A DNA stretch of 64,000 bases from Albula goreensis. Lineage: Eukaryota > Chordata > Actinopteri > Albuliformes > Albulidae. The notes beneath the pieces were generated by a model. The model worked only from the letters and a program-made list of their open reading frames with translations, was not told the DNA's origin and did not search any database. Position 1 is the first letter of the stretch. Each line of letters opens with the position of its first letter. Made by a program: the position numbers and the translations under genes. Below are positions 35,800 to 49,019 of the stretch, one piece after another. The DNA lies in contig CM040752.1 of the NCBI GenBank assembly GCA_022829145.1, positions 25,725,586 through 25,789,585 on the forward strand. Direction: 5' to 3'.

Positions 35800-37215
35800 A
35801 GGTTGCTTTAGAGGGCCTCTCCTCCACAAAGTTACAGACAGGCCAGTAATAATCCACACACAGTTTTATATGGCATGGTGTAATGCAACAACTTTGCATG
35901 TACATGTACACAGAGATAGGTGCATATACTCCAAAATCCAGTGTACAGAATTGAATCTGTGAAATTGAGTGTCACATTGGGTTTTGTTTTACTCCAATAA
36001 TAAATCAACTGTAAACTGGGAACTGCAACTGAAAAATATTTACTGTTCTTGTGACTGTAACACGATCACCATTTCATTTAATAAGTTCACATAATGTCTC
36101 ATGCAATCAAGTCAGAATAAGACTTTTGCAATTGATCACCTTTTCATTTGTTTTGCTTTAGCCGGACTAAACATGACTTTTAACATATAAAAATATGCAA
36201 ATACAAGACACACAGGCTATACTTTTCCCTCATCACTCACCCTCCCTTCGGTATCTACTCCCCTTAAACACTGACAACCTGCATGAAATAGGTACTTTGG
36301 AGTTGAGGGGAGCCACCTCTCATGAATTGAAGGGGTTGCTTCAGTTTTGAAGACATGATTAAAGGGATAAATACTGCATAATTAGAATGGAGTGTTGTGG
36401 TGTGTGGCGTACCCGGGAGCCATGGAGGAAGAGTCCAGGTGTTCCTGAAGGAATAGTTTCACACTCAGGATATTCTGGGTATCTCTGGGAACCAATAGAA
36501 TGAGCATGCAGTGTTCATCGTGTCTGATAGACTCAGTCCACTGAGCTGGCAGGTGCCACTGAGAATTCTCTTCAGTCAACTTGCATTTCCTGATGTCTCG
36601 CTGTTTCAAGTCACCTTTATTCAGTGCAGTTGAATAGTGCTCTCTGCCTTTCTCTTTCTTTCGTTTTCCACACCCTGCCTCCCTTTTCTGTCTCTCTCTT
36701 CCTCCTGATAGATTCAGGTTTGGATACACTTTACTGGTTTGATAATGCATTGTATAATGTTTTCAAAGCAAATAGTGCATAAAAGTAAAATATTGTGAAT
36801 GTAATAATACAGTAATGATGAAAGTATGGTATTGGAAATGGCAACATAAACAGTAATTAGAATACATTGATAAAAAGAAGACATTCTTTAAATCTCATTT
36901 TCTCTCACAAACACATGATTTGCAAGCATGCTGTAAAATTGTCAGCTGGCATAACCTTTTTTTCTGCTATCTCCATCCAGGCTTTGGCAAGTGTTATCCT
37001 GTGAGTAGACACAGCACTGAAGCTATTGCTGTAAATACATTTAGAGAGGCTCTCATATTCTCCTCTGCAAACAGTACATACAAGCTGACCAAATTCATAT
37101 GATCTCAGGAATTGCAATTCAAATGTTTAAGAAATACAGATATATAAAGGAAATATTTAAAGAAGAGTCTGTCTTTATGAAATGTTCATATCATTTTACA
37201 TAGACAATAGTATAT
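35800..37215. other. Gene-poor DNA
   Basis: An ATGCAAAT octamer at 36195-36202 is isolated. No supported gene. Confidence 0.45.
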
Positions 37216-37216
37216 A

Positions 37217-37235
37217 ACACACACACACACACACA

Positions 37236-37308
<73 letters not shown>

Positions 37309-37356
37309 ACACACACACACACACGCATGCACACACACACACACACACACACACAT

Positions 37357-37420
<64 letters not shown>
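37217..37420. repeat. Long interrupted (CA)n array with higher-order units
   Basis: About 200 bp of CA. GCATGC interruptions at 37271 and 37325 are 54 bp apart, and a third, altered copy (ACATGC) sits near 37353. This suggests duplication of whole CA blocks. Confidence 0.95.
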
Positions 37421-37429
37421 GCATTATAT

Positions 37430-40325
37430 TTACAGAACAAACTACATTTGTAGTTTGCTGTATAGCTACTGTATAACTACTCCCCTGAATTTTTATCTAT
37501 AGCTACTGCCTTCATTTATGGGCAACTGCATACATTTCTTGATGGGTAAATGTGCGAAAAAAGAAAAAGAAAAAAGAAGTACTCAGGGAAAAGAGACGCC
37601 TACCTCATCCCTGCTCAAAGCTGCCAAAAAAGTCTCCCACATCTAAAGAGTTAAAGGCCAAGAAAGAGAAGATTCACGCTGGACAGCTTCTCCTAGTTTT
37701 ACACCTACACTGCAGACCCCCACTGTACATCTCATGAATCCAAATGGTTTTACAACTTTGAAGGGAGTTGCATAACTATAACGCTCTCTCTCTCTATCGC
37801 TCCCTCTTTCCATCCTACTGTTCTTCATGGTGCTTCTCTACCTAAACTTAAAACTTTTATTTTTGTTCGTTCTTTAATTTAACCATCATTGCACACATGG
37901 TTTCGAGCATTTGCTGAGCTGATCTCCACCCCCACCCCCCCACACCCTTGTATTAATCTTTAAATTTATTATTTTCTTGCCTTAAGCATGGAGTGCGCAG
38001 AAGAGCAAAAATTAGAATTCTTTATGCTGTCCAGCAGTCAGCTATCAAACAGAATCTTCAGCACTCTTAATCCTGTCTGATCTGTTTTTCTTTCATGTGT
38101 AAAACTTGATGAATCCCATCTTTCACACATTCATTAACCCCAAGTCACCCAGACACAAAGAAATATGAAACATTGTTCTATTTTCCCTTCACATTCAAAG
38201 CAAACTGCAACCCTTGCTAAACTAAATCCAGTTTATTCTGTGCCTGCTCCTGTCATTTTTTCCATTATGTGTCCCTATTTATTTTCAGTATGTGTATTTG
38301 TACCCTCTTTGTTTGAGTGTGATCTTTTTCATGCCTCATCTGAACCTGTGGTAAACTTTTTTTACTCTTCTTTATTTGCAGAATTGTGCTTGGTCGTCAT
38401 ATGTTTTATACAGGCAATGATGCTATCCACTGAACGCTTTATGGCTTAAAGCATTAAGCTGTACTCAAGCAATAGAACCAGCACAAACCTTCATACTCCA
38501 CATCCACCATTTACCTGCTTATCATAAAAGGATGTTTGAGGATCAGCTGTGACCCCTTCCCACCTCCAATTCAGGGGCACCTTGAGCCATTCTGTAATGA
38601 ATATAAACCCAGGAGAAGTGCTGTATGGACCCAACAAGCACTCAGCCTTCAAGTTTAATGCAGCAAAAAGAACAAATGTGAGAAAATACAATACAACAGA
38701 GAGAGTGGGGTGTGGATGATATTGCACTCTGGGATTTCAAACATTGCAGTATGACATATAAGTAGTGGCAATGTAGGAGATTAGTGACCAGGTGTCCACC
38801 CAATGGATTGTGGTATTGAGGTCTGTGTGGGACACAGATGTTGTATTGTAAGGTTATTTCCTGATTGGGTCATGTAATGGCCTAGGTGTGAAATGCAATG
38901 GCATTAGAATGTGTGCAACTGGAAGCAAATCCAGACTGCATCAGCAAGGCAATCTCACAGAAAACTGCATAATCTAATAATGTTGCATGCAAAAAAAATC
39001 CTCTCACTCAAAAAATACAGCTTGATCTTGTTGTCCGTGTAAAAGAAAGTTTTCCAAATGTCTCACTCTGATCACCTGAGGAGGAAAGTTGATGCTTTGC
39101 TTTCTTCAGGTTTTTTTTTTTTCATTCCTCTTTGGTAAACAGAAAGCATACTGGAGAATGTTTGATTGGCAGGTACCCTCAATTAAAAACCCTGTCTGTC
39201 TGCACATCAAGAGAATCTTTACTAGCGTTAGTCTGTCATTCTGCCGCAGACGAGAAGCACATAACGTATTCTTCTCTCCTCCTTTCTGTTCTGCACTCGC
39301 TCTCTCTTTCCGACCTATAATTATCCCAGTATAAAATCTCGAGCAGTCCCCTTCCACACGCACCTCGACTGTTAATTCCCAGTTAGCTAATGAGGTTGCT
39401 ACCGTGATAGTTTGCATTTTTCATAAGAAGGCCAGCTTGTCTCAGGCAGCTCATACTGGAAGGTAGACACACGCTACCACTGTGTGAGGAGCCTGTGATT
39501 CGTTGCCTAGAGGGAAAGAGTGCCATTCCAGTCTGAGCATTGCAGATTGCTTTCCATGCAACAGAACTGTGGTGTGCAGGAGCAGTGAGACATGCATCCA
39601 CCTGAGTACCGCACTGCCTTACACACCACAGTGCTGACCTCTCCCGAATGCAGTCACCCACCTACTGTTCTCAAATAGCAATGGTGCAGAAGCATCACCA
39701 CCTGCAGTCAGTTAAAATGGAAAAACAGAGTTCACAGCCATTTTGTCATCTTTGTTGTTATCCATCTACATACATTTTTCTCCTTTCACTGCTCAGCATT
39801 TTGTCTTCCCCTCCATCATCACTGTGTTTGTTATTACTGTATATGTCTGTGTGGTTTATTTGTATGAAAATTGTACCTTTCCTACAGTGAGTGAAGGTAT
39901 CAGGGCCTAAACACAGCATGACTAATTGAAATTCTCAAATATTTTTTTCCCCTTTTGCTTGACTGAACGACAGTGTAATGTGAGGGTGAAATTATACAAT
40001 TAAAGTGGCAAATGTATTAAAAAAAACTATGTATACATCATTCAGTTAAATCATAGGTCAACATTTGTTAGAGAATCATAATCGAAAAAGACAAATCTGG
40101 TTCCTATAGATGTCACATTCTTTTGAAAAAGTGATTATAGTTTTCTTGCATTGCCGTGACAGTATCATTTTGTGGTTGTATGACAAACCATTGAATAGTT
40201 TTTGAGATTATGACCTGCAAATGCATGGCCCTTTAATTTTACAATATATGCCATTGTTGTACGGACACGTGGGGAACTCTTTGCACTATTTCATGGATTC
40301 TAGTTATATATCTGAAATCACTACG
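37430..40325. other. Gene-poor DNA
   Basis: A CT-rich tract is present near 37783-37800 and a C-rich run near 37928-37946. Short open frames are under 105 codons with no recognised product. Confidence 0.45.
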
Positions 40326-40329
40326 ATGC

Positions 40330-40840
40330 TTTATTTTTCAACAGGAGTCGCAAGCAGCAATTAGCAGATGCACTGCATGGGGAATTAATAGCCAAACTAG
40401 CCAATCAGAAACAAACGGTTTGAGGTTATCTGCGCAGTGCCGTTAGTACGATTTTGCTTTATTTATGAAGCTTGTTTGCTCGCCCCAAAATGTTCATTGT
40501 TCATTAACTTTGAAGTATAAATACATTGTTTGTGTCTGTTGAGTTTACGTTGAGAACAAAAACAAGCGCTGACGATGCAGTGCCTGCGCTGCAGCATGTT
40601 GCGGAGTAATCCAGTAATCTGTTTTGTTCTTTGAGAGGTGACAGGGAGAGAGAGCGCGTGTGAATAGGCAGACGGATCCGCGCGCTAATTCAGATGAGAA
40701 GCCGCATCGGTTATCGCTTCCCAACACGCAGCTATGAATGCGCGCGAGCCTTTGTTTACAGGCCGTATATAGAGGAAGCCCAGTCACCACCACGGCGCAC
40801 CAGCCACGGCAAGAAGCACGTGAAAGCACAATTATGCCCC
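40330..40840. promoter_or_regulatory. CpG-richer island with promoter-like motifs
   Basis: GCCAATCAG (CCAAT type) lies near 40400 and AATTCAGATGAGAAG near 40687. TGTTTACA (forkhead, 40753-40760), TATATA (40766-40771) and an E-box CACGTG (40817-40822) follow. CpG is dense at 40640-40820 compared with flanks. It could be an unannotated promoter or an enhancer; no coding start follows convincingly. Confidence 0.3.
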
Positions 40841-40849
40841 CATTCGTAG

Positions 40850-42615
40850 TTTCCCTCTGTCAAGATAACACGGTTTATGTATTAAATTATTTTGCATGGT
40901 GTGTACTGCATAAAATCCAGCACATTTAGTGAATTTCTCTCAAAAATGTTTTTTTGGTTGAATAAGTGAATGAATGAATGGTGGTAGATCAAATGTGACT
41001 CCAGTCTAAAGACATTAATTACACATTTTTGAAATTCTTCCTAGAATGTACCTTCATTCCAACGTACTAAATTTCAGTTCATATTAAATTGCTGTAATAT
41101 ATGTAAAATATCATTGTGATTATGAATACTTTACATACAACTGCTAATTGCAGTTAAGTATTTTTTCTGTTGAATAATTAGTTCTCTATTTGTCTATTCC
41201 AGCACACAATTAAACAAACCTCTTCAGGAGGTTTTAAAATAAAATTAAAAATGGTCTTGCCCAGTGCTATGTTTTAGTTTTTGTGTTTTTACCTATACTA
41301 ACCAAGCATGTGACTGAAAATGTAGTCTACTAAACTCTTCGTAGGTGTTTTACGTGATATAACCTTATGTACGATATAATACTTAATTTTAGAACTGCAT
41401 CTTATCTGAATAGCAAAAAGTGAAGTGATTTGCTGGGGAATAATTAAGGGTAACAAGACTGATCTATTTACAAAGACAAGGAAATGAAATGAAATCATGA
41501 AAACAGATTTGGGTAAATGGCATTTTAATGGCAATGACAGTAAGAGAATAAGATTATGATAGGACGGTAGAACAAAGACAATATGCTACGAGCATAATTG
41601 TTTCATATTAAATTTCACTGATTTTTTGATGATGATAATGCTAACAATGATCACAAATGGCAAGAACAGTTCAAGCAACTAAACAGAACTTTTGAATGAT
41701 GGGGAAATGGCAGTATAGCAATGGCTCTGCAATGAGAATTTCCAAAGTCTGACATTACAATTGCTATAATGAGAGAGAAACAATTGGAACGTTTTGCGCA
41801 GGCTAAAGTGCTCTGAACATAAATCATCATGTTTCCAAATACAGTTGTTATTGTGTATTGATTCACTTCAAAGTAGTCTGATGCTGGTGACCAGTACTGT
41901 ATCACTACTGGTACTGTATCTCATTCACGGCAGAACAACATGTGTGGCTGGTCCACGGTACCTTTTCATGTCTCCATCACATCCGAGCTGCTTTAGGGTA
42001 CAGTATGGTGCTGCATTTCAAAATCAGGAAATGTGCTGCTGTTGAAGGAATGAGGTGGGCGGCCTGTCGCGCCAAAGTTCAAAGTCATGGGGAGCACACT
42101 GTCACCCAGCGAATGACACTGCATCCAGACTGACTCCCCGACAACTGGAGCTCAAAAGGAGATTCTTTGCATTTCCTCATTATTTTAGACAATATCAGTG
42201 GCATGATGAAGTGAGTTAAAACTGTAATATACAAACGTCGAGATGATGAATAGTTTCATGAGAATCAAATCTGAGCCAGTTGATATAACGGGTGAAAAAA
42301 GAAGACCAGACAACTTTAAACCCAGGTTCTTCAGCCATTCAGAATTGACCTTGTAATCAAAGAGAGTTAAAAAGCAATTAGTGGGACAATTATCATGGAG
42401 AAGGGAAGTTGAATGCTTGACTAAGTAAAGCAATATGTCATTGAATGGAGATTAATTTGCAGAGGGATATTTCAAGGTCTTTATTTGATTTATCCATAAG
42501 TTGAAAATTAAAAATATATTACGATGCAAAGCAATAACAGTATGCAATACGTTCAAAGGGGTGACCCTCGTATATGAATCTGAACAGGACTTCATGTCCA
42601 CAGATGTGTTGCTAA
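40850..42615. other. AT-rich gene-poor DNA
   Basis: One GC-richer patch at about 42045-42140 contains CAAAGTTCAAAGTCA, an HNF4/COUP-TF-like site. Otherwise nothing is supported. Confidence 0.4.
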
Positions 42616-42617
42616 TG

Positions 42618-42718
<101 letters not shown>

Positions 42719-42719
42719 G

Positions 42720-44220
42720 TCCCCTCCATTTGAGTGAGCGGGTCATTTGGTCAGTTTCCAGACCACCAGACAGTTGTCCGATATCTTCAACAGATTGCAA
42801 GAGAAATAAAGAAATAAGTGGAGGGCCTGGTACCAACCATCCACCAAACAACAATCCTGTTGCATCGTAACACTCTCCTTGAAATGTGTGCATTTGTAAT
42901 ATGTCACATTTTAAACACAAAGCACACTCAATCCAATATTTTTATACATGCTTTTTCACAGAAGTCCACAGAAACAAGCCATGAATCGCCTTGCTTGGAT
43001 GAGATGTCACACACAATCAAACAACTCAAATGCCAAGATGAGTCTTAGGGAAAAAAGGGTTGTAATTTTCTCTGTCACTGCTGTCCTAATATTTAGATCT
43101 TCCCTGAAAGACAGACACAAGCAATATATACAAATGCAAGCACTTTAAAACAAATTTATTGATTTATATGTCCTCAAATTGAAATATAATCTATGATGAG
43201 ACAAAGAAATTGGTAATTAACAAGTGATAAAAATATCAGGGCAGTTTTTGAATATAATTGGTGCTCTGCAGAAACAAAGATGGCATCAGTACACTTTTTC
43301 ATTTTATCATAAGCTATTCAGAGACACTTTGATGTAGCTTTATAGATTTGCCTTTCTGTTATTTTCATTCTTTGCTTTCAGCAGCACTGGACCTTTGAAA
43401 TGACACCATATACAACAAGAAGCTATAATGCAGAATTAGCTCTTTGAGATGCTGGCCGGAAGAACCTATTAGCACCGCGTATCCTATTAAAATCACAGCA
43501 ATCATTCGTTTACTGCGGGCATCTTGAGCCCTCAGTTTTAACTGCTCTTCACTGTGAGAGAATATGTTGACTGTTCATTATTGCTGGTGCCTTCTGCGTA
43601 ACTGGGGGTATTTGTACTTTACTAGCACCCCCTTACCCCCAGTTCATAGTGCCATCTTCTTTTGTATTATATCTCTGATGTACACTGACTGCTCTCAATA
43701 AACCATTAACTAGGAGGGCCAGACTTACTGAAGTGCACTGCTTTTTTTCTTTGCCCTCAATTAGCAGTACTTTGTTAATCTGAAAGGCAGGAAAATTAAA
43801 CTCTGGTGCTCATGCACTGCGCTGAGATGAGGTGAGCTCTGAGGTACCAGCAGAGGTATAGCTGAAGTTATAATATGAGTCTCATTCTGGTGTCCCATGA
43901 AACAACCATAGCCACATATCAATGGAGTGACTGGAACTGGGACAGCATGGGTAGGAGCAACATGGGGGAAAACAGCATACGAAAGCCTTCTTTGAGATGG
44001 ACAGAGAAGGATTGTTAGAAAATGAGACAATCTGATATATATGTAAATATAATTATCTAATTAATATAATTAGCTATACTGTGTACATAAGACACAATAA
44101 AAAAACGTCTAATTGTAAGTTAAAAACAGTGAAGTAAATAGAGTGGAGAATGCATAGTGTATCTGAGAGAGACAGAGAGAGAGGGAGAGAGAGGAGATGA
44201 GAGGTGTGAATTCCTTGAAA
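42720..44220. other. Gene-poor DNA
   Basis: No supported genes. A GA-rich run lies at about 44165-44200. Confidence 0.45.
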
Positions 44221-44229
44221 GCATCATAG

Positions 44230-44700
44230 ATGTGTATCCAGAGGAAAAGGTCTATTAGGAAGGACGAGTTAGTGGGTCTCTCTTTAATATGGTGGGATAA
44301 TGGAGGAAGAGAAGCTTCACTTCTCAGCAGCGGCTCTCTGCACGCCCTGCTCTCTGCGTTCTCATCTCTCGTTCTCTTCTCTCGTTGTCTCTCAGGCTGC
44401 ATCGGTTGTGGCGGGGTGGGGGTCACAGCCAGCCAGATGACTCTGGGAGCTCTGCTGTGTCACAGCCCGGACTGCTCCACAATGCCAGACTCTTTGATGA
44501 TCGCTATGTGGGTTCCCTCTCTGAAATCCCATCAGGATTGTGAATGTGGTAAATGAGTGGCTGCCTGTCCCAGGGCAGCCTGCGAGGGGGGTTGTGGTGG
44601 GGGGGCTTGGTTGATCCTCTTATGCTGTAGAACGGACGCCCCCTTTGGATAAACCTGCTGTGGCCATTACAGGATTTCAGCACAGAAAGGGGAGGAATTA
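44230..44700 (+). promoter_or_regulatory. Island with a strong exon-like block
   Basis: A long CT-rich tract ends in CTCTCAG (acceptor AG at 44394-44395), and GTG|GTAAAT (44549) is a fair donor. The block between them, 44396-44548, is 153 bases. One frame (from 44397) reads PDDSGSSAVSQPGLLHNARL and then FDDRYVGSLSEIPSGL before TGA at 44541-44543. Another frame is open across the whole block. No family is recognised. It could be a coding exon, a non-coding RNA exon or chance in a GC-richer island. G-runs follow at 44584-44607. Confidence 0.28.
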
Positions 44701-45559
44701 GTGAGTTCACAGGTCATCTGATATCAGCCACATTTGTTTGGCCATGAATACTTAGACTCTTCACTGGACACCAGCTGATAAACTGGCTCACATTTTCAGT
44801 TATGTGTTAACTTTCTCGATCATAATCCAATGCAGTTCGTCAAAAATTTCCTACAGCGTTTATTAGTGAGGTTAAGGCAATTCATCAGTCTGCGTACATG
44901 CAAAACCAGTGACTTTTTTCCAGGAACATAAAACAGCCAATCTTTTATCATTTAAACAGGAGGGGTTTAAAATAAAAATGGTGCTTTATAACATGATCTG
45001 TTTGAAGTTTTAAAGGTGATTTTTAAAAAAAGGGAGAGAGGAGGAGAGCAGTGTCCAGCAGCCATCAGCTCCTCAGCAGACACTTGGTCGTCATGGTGCT
45101 AAAAGCAGAGGTGGGGACACAGATGTGACCTGGGAAATATGTGAGAGGAAGTGTCATCGCCAATGCATCAGTCTCCTGCTCAAAAGGGACTCAGTGACAT
45201 TGGTGCAAATAGGGCCTTCTGTGTCCTGTCCAGCTAAAAGACAAAAATCCTCCCCAGTCTATGGCCATGCTTGCAAAGCATTTTTAGTATTGAAATATGT
45301 TTTTTTCTGTAAATCTGTGATATAGCAACATTTGTGTGATTCTTTCCCCCTCAGATTCAAGAAACAATACCATCTGTCATTAAATTCAACGAGTCTGTCT
45401 GGCTCCCAGTTTTTCCGGGCCTTGCTCTGTGGTCCATTAACAGTACCACACATTACAGGTAGGCCAAAAAAATGTATATTTTTATTTCCCGCATTTTGAC
45501 AGTTGATCCAATTAAATCAAAACCCAAGGTATTTTTCCCCCTTCATTATTGATTAAACA

Positions 45560-46050
45560 GCATTTGAATGCGGAGGGCAGGCCGTGCCGTGGTGCGCCTG
45601 GTTATCAGTGAGGGACAGGCGCAGTCTGGTCTCACATGGGCACACACTCAGTCAACAGTGAACAAACACCAGCGAATCCCCCTGAATGGAATAAAGAAAT
45701 TAAATCATGTTTCGGGCAGGGAGGGGGTGGGGGTGTATGAGAGTGTCGGGGGGATCTTTGGATAATCTTTGGAGAGGCCTCAAACATGGAGGTCGCGTGT
45801 AGAATTCCACTAGGCGGCTGTACCTCACATGCTCCCCTTCTGTGTTTAATGTGGTGCTGAGTCCTGGCCTTTTTTTTCTTGTGCTCAGCCTCTCCATTAT
45901 TCTTTTATGGATTTGATTAGCGCCCAAGCACCACCAGTGAAAGCAGTGCGCTAACTGCGAGAGCCTGCTTCCCGACCAGGAAGCCTGCCACTGTTTCCAG
46001 CTGCAGAGGCAGAGTTTCCACACATGCCAGGGGAATGAAATGAGCTGCCA
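45560..46050. promoter_or_regulatory. GC-richer island with HOX/PBX-like sites
   Basis: TTTTATGG (45903-45910) and TTTGATTA (45912-45919) lie side by side in mixed-composition DNA. A plus-strand G-quadruplex candidate starts the island and a minus-strand one lies just after it; both are listed separately. Confidence 0.28.
45714..45733 (+). other. G-quadruplex candidate
   Basis: GGG-CA-GGG-A-GGGGG-T-GGGGG, with very short loops of 2, 1 and 1, favourable for a stable parallel quadruplex. Confidence 0.6.
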
Positions 46051-46083
46051 TCCTTGAGAAGAATCAAAGATCTTTTTTCTCAA

Positions 46084-46103
46084 CCCCCCACCCCCACCCT
46101 CCC
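46084..46103 (-). other. G-quadruplex candidate (minus strand)
   Basis: CCCCCC-A-CCCCC-A-CCC-T-CCC on the plus strand gives single-base loops on the minus strand. Confidence 0.6.
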
Positions 46104-46109
46104 ACACCA

Positions 46110-47315
46110 CCCTTCCACCCCAGCTGAAAGCCTCCATGTTGAAGCATGTAAGCTTTTAGTGGCTGAAGTCTTCCCCAGTGACTGTTTGAATGATGAATAC
46201 CTTCACTATGCCATGCAGCTACAGTCTCTCAGGGAAATGGAGCCTTCCATAAAATGCTGCGAAACAGCAGTTTTTGGACTTTAGCCTCCACAAAAGAGTG
46301 CTTACCACGCTATGTCGTTAAACGATTTTTTATTATAAGAATCAAAATGAAGATCCCACCCTGACACTTTCAAAATTTGGAAACAGTCTAAAACATACCT
46401 CTCAATCTGTTGAGACAAATCTGAACATTTTGACAGCGTAGTGGAGTCATTGTTGTTAAGGGCCCCTAAAAATTGAGATGAATAGAATTGTTTCCTGTGT
46501 TTGTTGTGACCATTTCTTGATATTGCAGATACTCTCTTGACATGGGGCTTTTCTTTCTTATGTATGGATGTTTTGTAAATCTGTGAGCGCGAAGCAGTTG
46601 GAAGGACGTGCTGCGCTTGATTCAGAGCTGTGATTCTGCTTCCTCCCCAGTCACCACAGTGCTTCCCTTGCTCCTTTTGTTCACCAGGGAATTATCAAAG
46701 AAAATGATTTTAGGTCGTGGTGTAACACTGGTGTGCGTAACAAGGCAATTATGCACCAGGCTCTCGGTTCAGCTGTGAGAGGAATTATGCAGACAGAATC
46801 TGTGTGGTTTCCTTGTAGGAATTTGGTCATTGTAATTATTCCATTCTCTGTGTGTTTTTGCATGAATTGTAAACAAGAAATGTACTGCCAGCAAGGTGTC
46901 ACTTTGACAGGCCTGTTTTTAAAGTTGTTTTTACCCAGAAAATGTTTGAAGTTTTAGCTCTGCTAAATAATCGTTCATAACATCACGTGTGTGATTTTGT
47001 TTTCTTTTGTGAGCACAGCTTTAAGAAATCTTAAAATTAATTTGGGACTGTAATGAAAAGTGTTTTTTCTTTTTAATATCATAGCTCTACAGATGTTTTT
47101 CTCTTGGAATTAGAATTTCATTGCTTTGTTGTCAAATTCCTGTTAAAAACAATTGCTTTTGCATTCAGATGAGAAAAAAAAATCTACACAGCAGTAATGG
47201 ATATTCCATTTCATTTGTACATGGGCAGGCACCTGATGGTACAAAAAAACCCCAACTGATTCATTCACAGATACACCAAAGGACAAATATTGTTTAATAT
47301 CATTAGCATAAACAA
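46110..47315. other. Gene-poor DNA
   Basis: No supported gene, RNA or repeat. Confidence 0.45.
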
Positions 47316-47319
47316 ATTA

Positions 47320-47500
47320 GGGCATTACTCTCTCATTAACCAAAATGCTGCTCGTTATTACTGCAGCTGAATAAACTGCTTGATTATGTTCCAGAATTTC
47401 CCTTTGAAGCTGCAAAGGAAAGTCTATTTTTAATTAAACTCATTTGCATTTACAAATGAAGTATAATTAATACCACTCATTTACAGGGTTTCCTTTATGG
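47320..47500. promoter_or_regulatory. Regulatory-looking element with POU octamer and TAATTA sites
   Basis: TAATTA near 47431 is followed by an exact ATTTGCAT (47442-47449), the reverse of the POU octamer, and by a second TAATTA near 47466. It also contains CTTTGAAGCTGCAAAGG, partly symmetric. Confidence 0.28.
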
Positions 47501-47509
47501 GGAGAACAG

Positions 47510-48355
47510 TGTAACAAATGTTATATCTTCAAACAAGACTCTGCACTGCAGAGATGTTCGTGATACACTGTTGCCCCACTATATCCGTGCTCTTGTTAAA
47601 AAGCTGCCACTTGCGAAACCTAACACAATGCTCTGAACAATATGATCAACCTATCTAATCACAGTTTGCTGTAATCTATAGTTAAAGGCAGCAAGACATT
47701 CTTAAGAGATTTGACAGACTGCAACCCTCCTACACGTACATCATGATAACATTACATCAAGCATTAGATTGACAAAGGGTTGATACTTTTGTAAAAGGGC
47801 AAATGAGCATGAATTTGCCAAGAGATGGAACTGGAACTCATATTTGTGCTTTTCCTGAATAGCCACAATACAAGGGGAAGCCTTCTGGCCATATGTGGAA
47901 CTGCAGTTTTAAATTCCAGTTCCGGTTCTTTACAAATTCCACCTCATTTGTCCTCATACGTTGTACCATTTGTGACTGTGACCAAAAAGGTTAGATGTAT
48001 GCTGTATTTCCTTTTAAAAATATTTAAAACAGACGTGTGATAAGAAGGGTATGATTGATGTTTTTGACATCCCTGGTTTCTAGAATCAGTGCACTGTAAA
48101 CTGCATAAATAATAAGTGCTGGTGTGCTGCAATGCTGTTAAAAGTAATTGGCCTTTTCCGTGTTCTTTTCTTCGGTAAATAATATTGATTACATTTTCCT
48201 GAGAGTTTCCTACCCAAAGGGATATGCATTGACTGTGGTGCAGAGCAGGGAATGGGTGGAGACATGGCGTGGCATGTCAGGGGCTATGTGGGGACAATGG
48301 GGGATGGGGTCCTTCGTAAGCAAGTAATCCAAGCGGAGGTGATTTCTGCAATTAC
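47510..48355. other. Gene-poor DNA
   Basis: No supported features. Confidence 0.4.
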
Positions 48356-48360
48356 AAAAC

Positions 48361-48408
48361 CTCTCTCTCTCTCCCTCTCTCTCACAAACTCTCTCTCTCT
48401 CTCTCTCT
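48361..48408. repeat. (CT)n interrupted microsatellite
   Basis: Two CT runs separated by CACAAA. Confidence 0.9.
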
Positions 48409-48745
48409 GACCATTGTTCCTGTCTTTAAGGCCTCTCGAATGTGTGGTAGAAATGATTCAGAGTCAGTGTGAGAGTGATGTAAGGAGTGACAGAGAGAGA
48501 CGGAGGGAATGGAGAAAAACAAGGTAGAGACAGCTCAATGGAAAGGTCTTATGGGAACCCAGTGACCACAAGGTAATCGGCAGATGCACGTATTCTCATT
48601 ATGTTGCTAATTAATTCCCAACTCATTACACTTCCACTGCCTAATTTGTACTCGCCGCTTGATTTGATTAAACCTGTCTCTATGCTAATGAATGTGTTTT
48701 CTCTTCATTTTACACTGAGTTTAAAGCATGCTGTGTGTACTGTGA

Positions 48746-48851
<106 letters not shown>

Positions 48852-49019
48852 CCATGTGTGCACATATGTTTCTGCACATGGGTGAGTGTGTATGTGTGTG
48901 AAACAGTGAGAAACAGAGGGAGAGAGAATGCATGTGTGTGACTATGCATGTGTGGTTGCGTGTGAGCGGAATGTGTGTGTACTTTCACGAGTGTGTGTAC
49001 TTGTGTGTAATATTCACTC

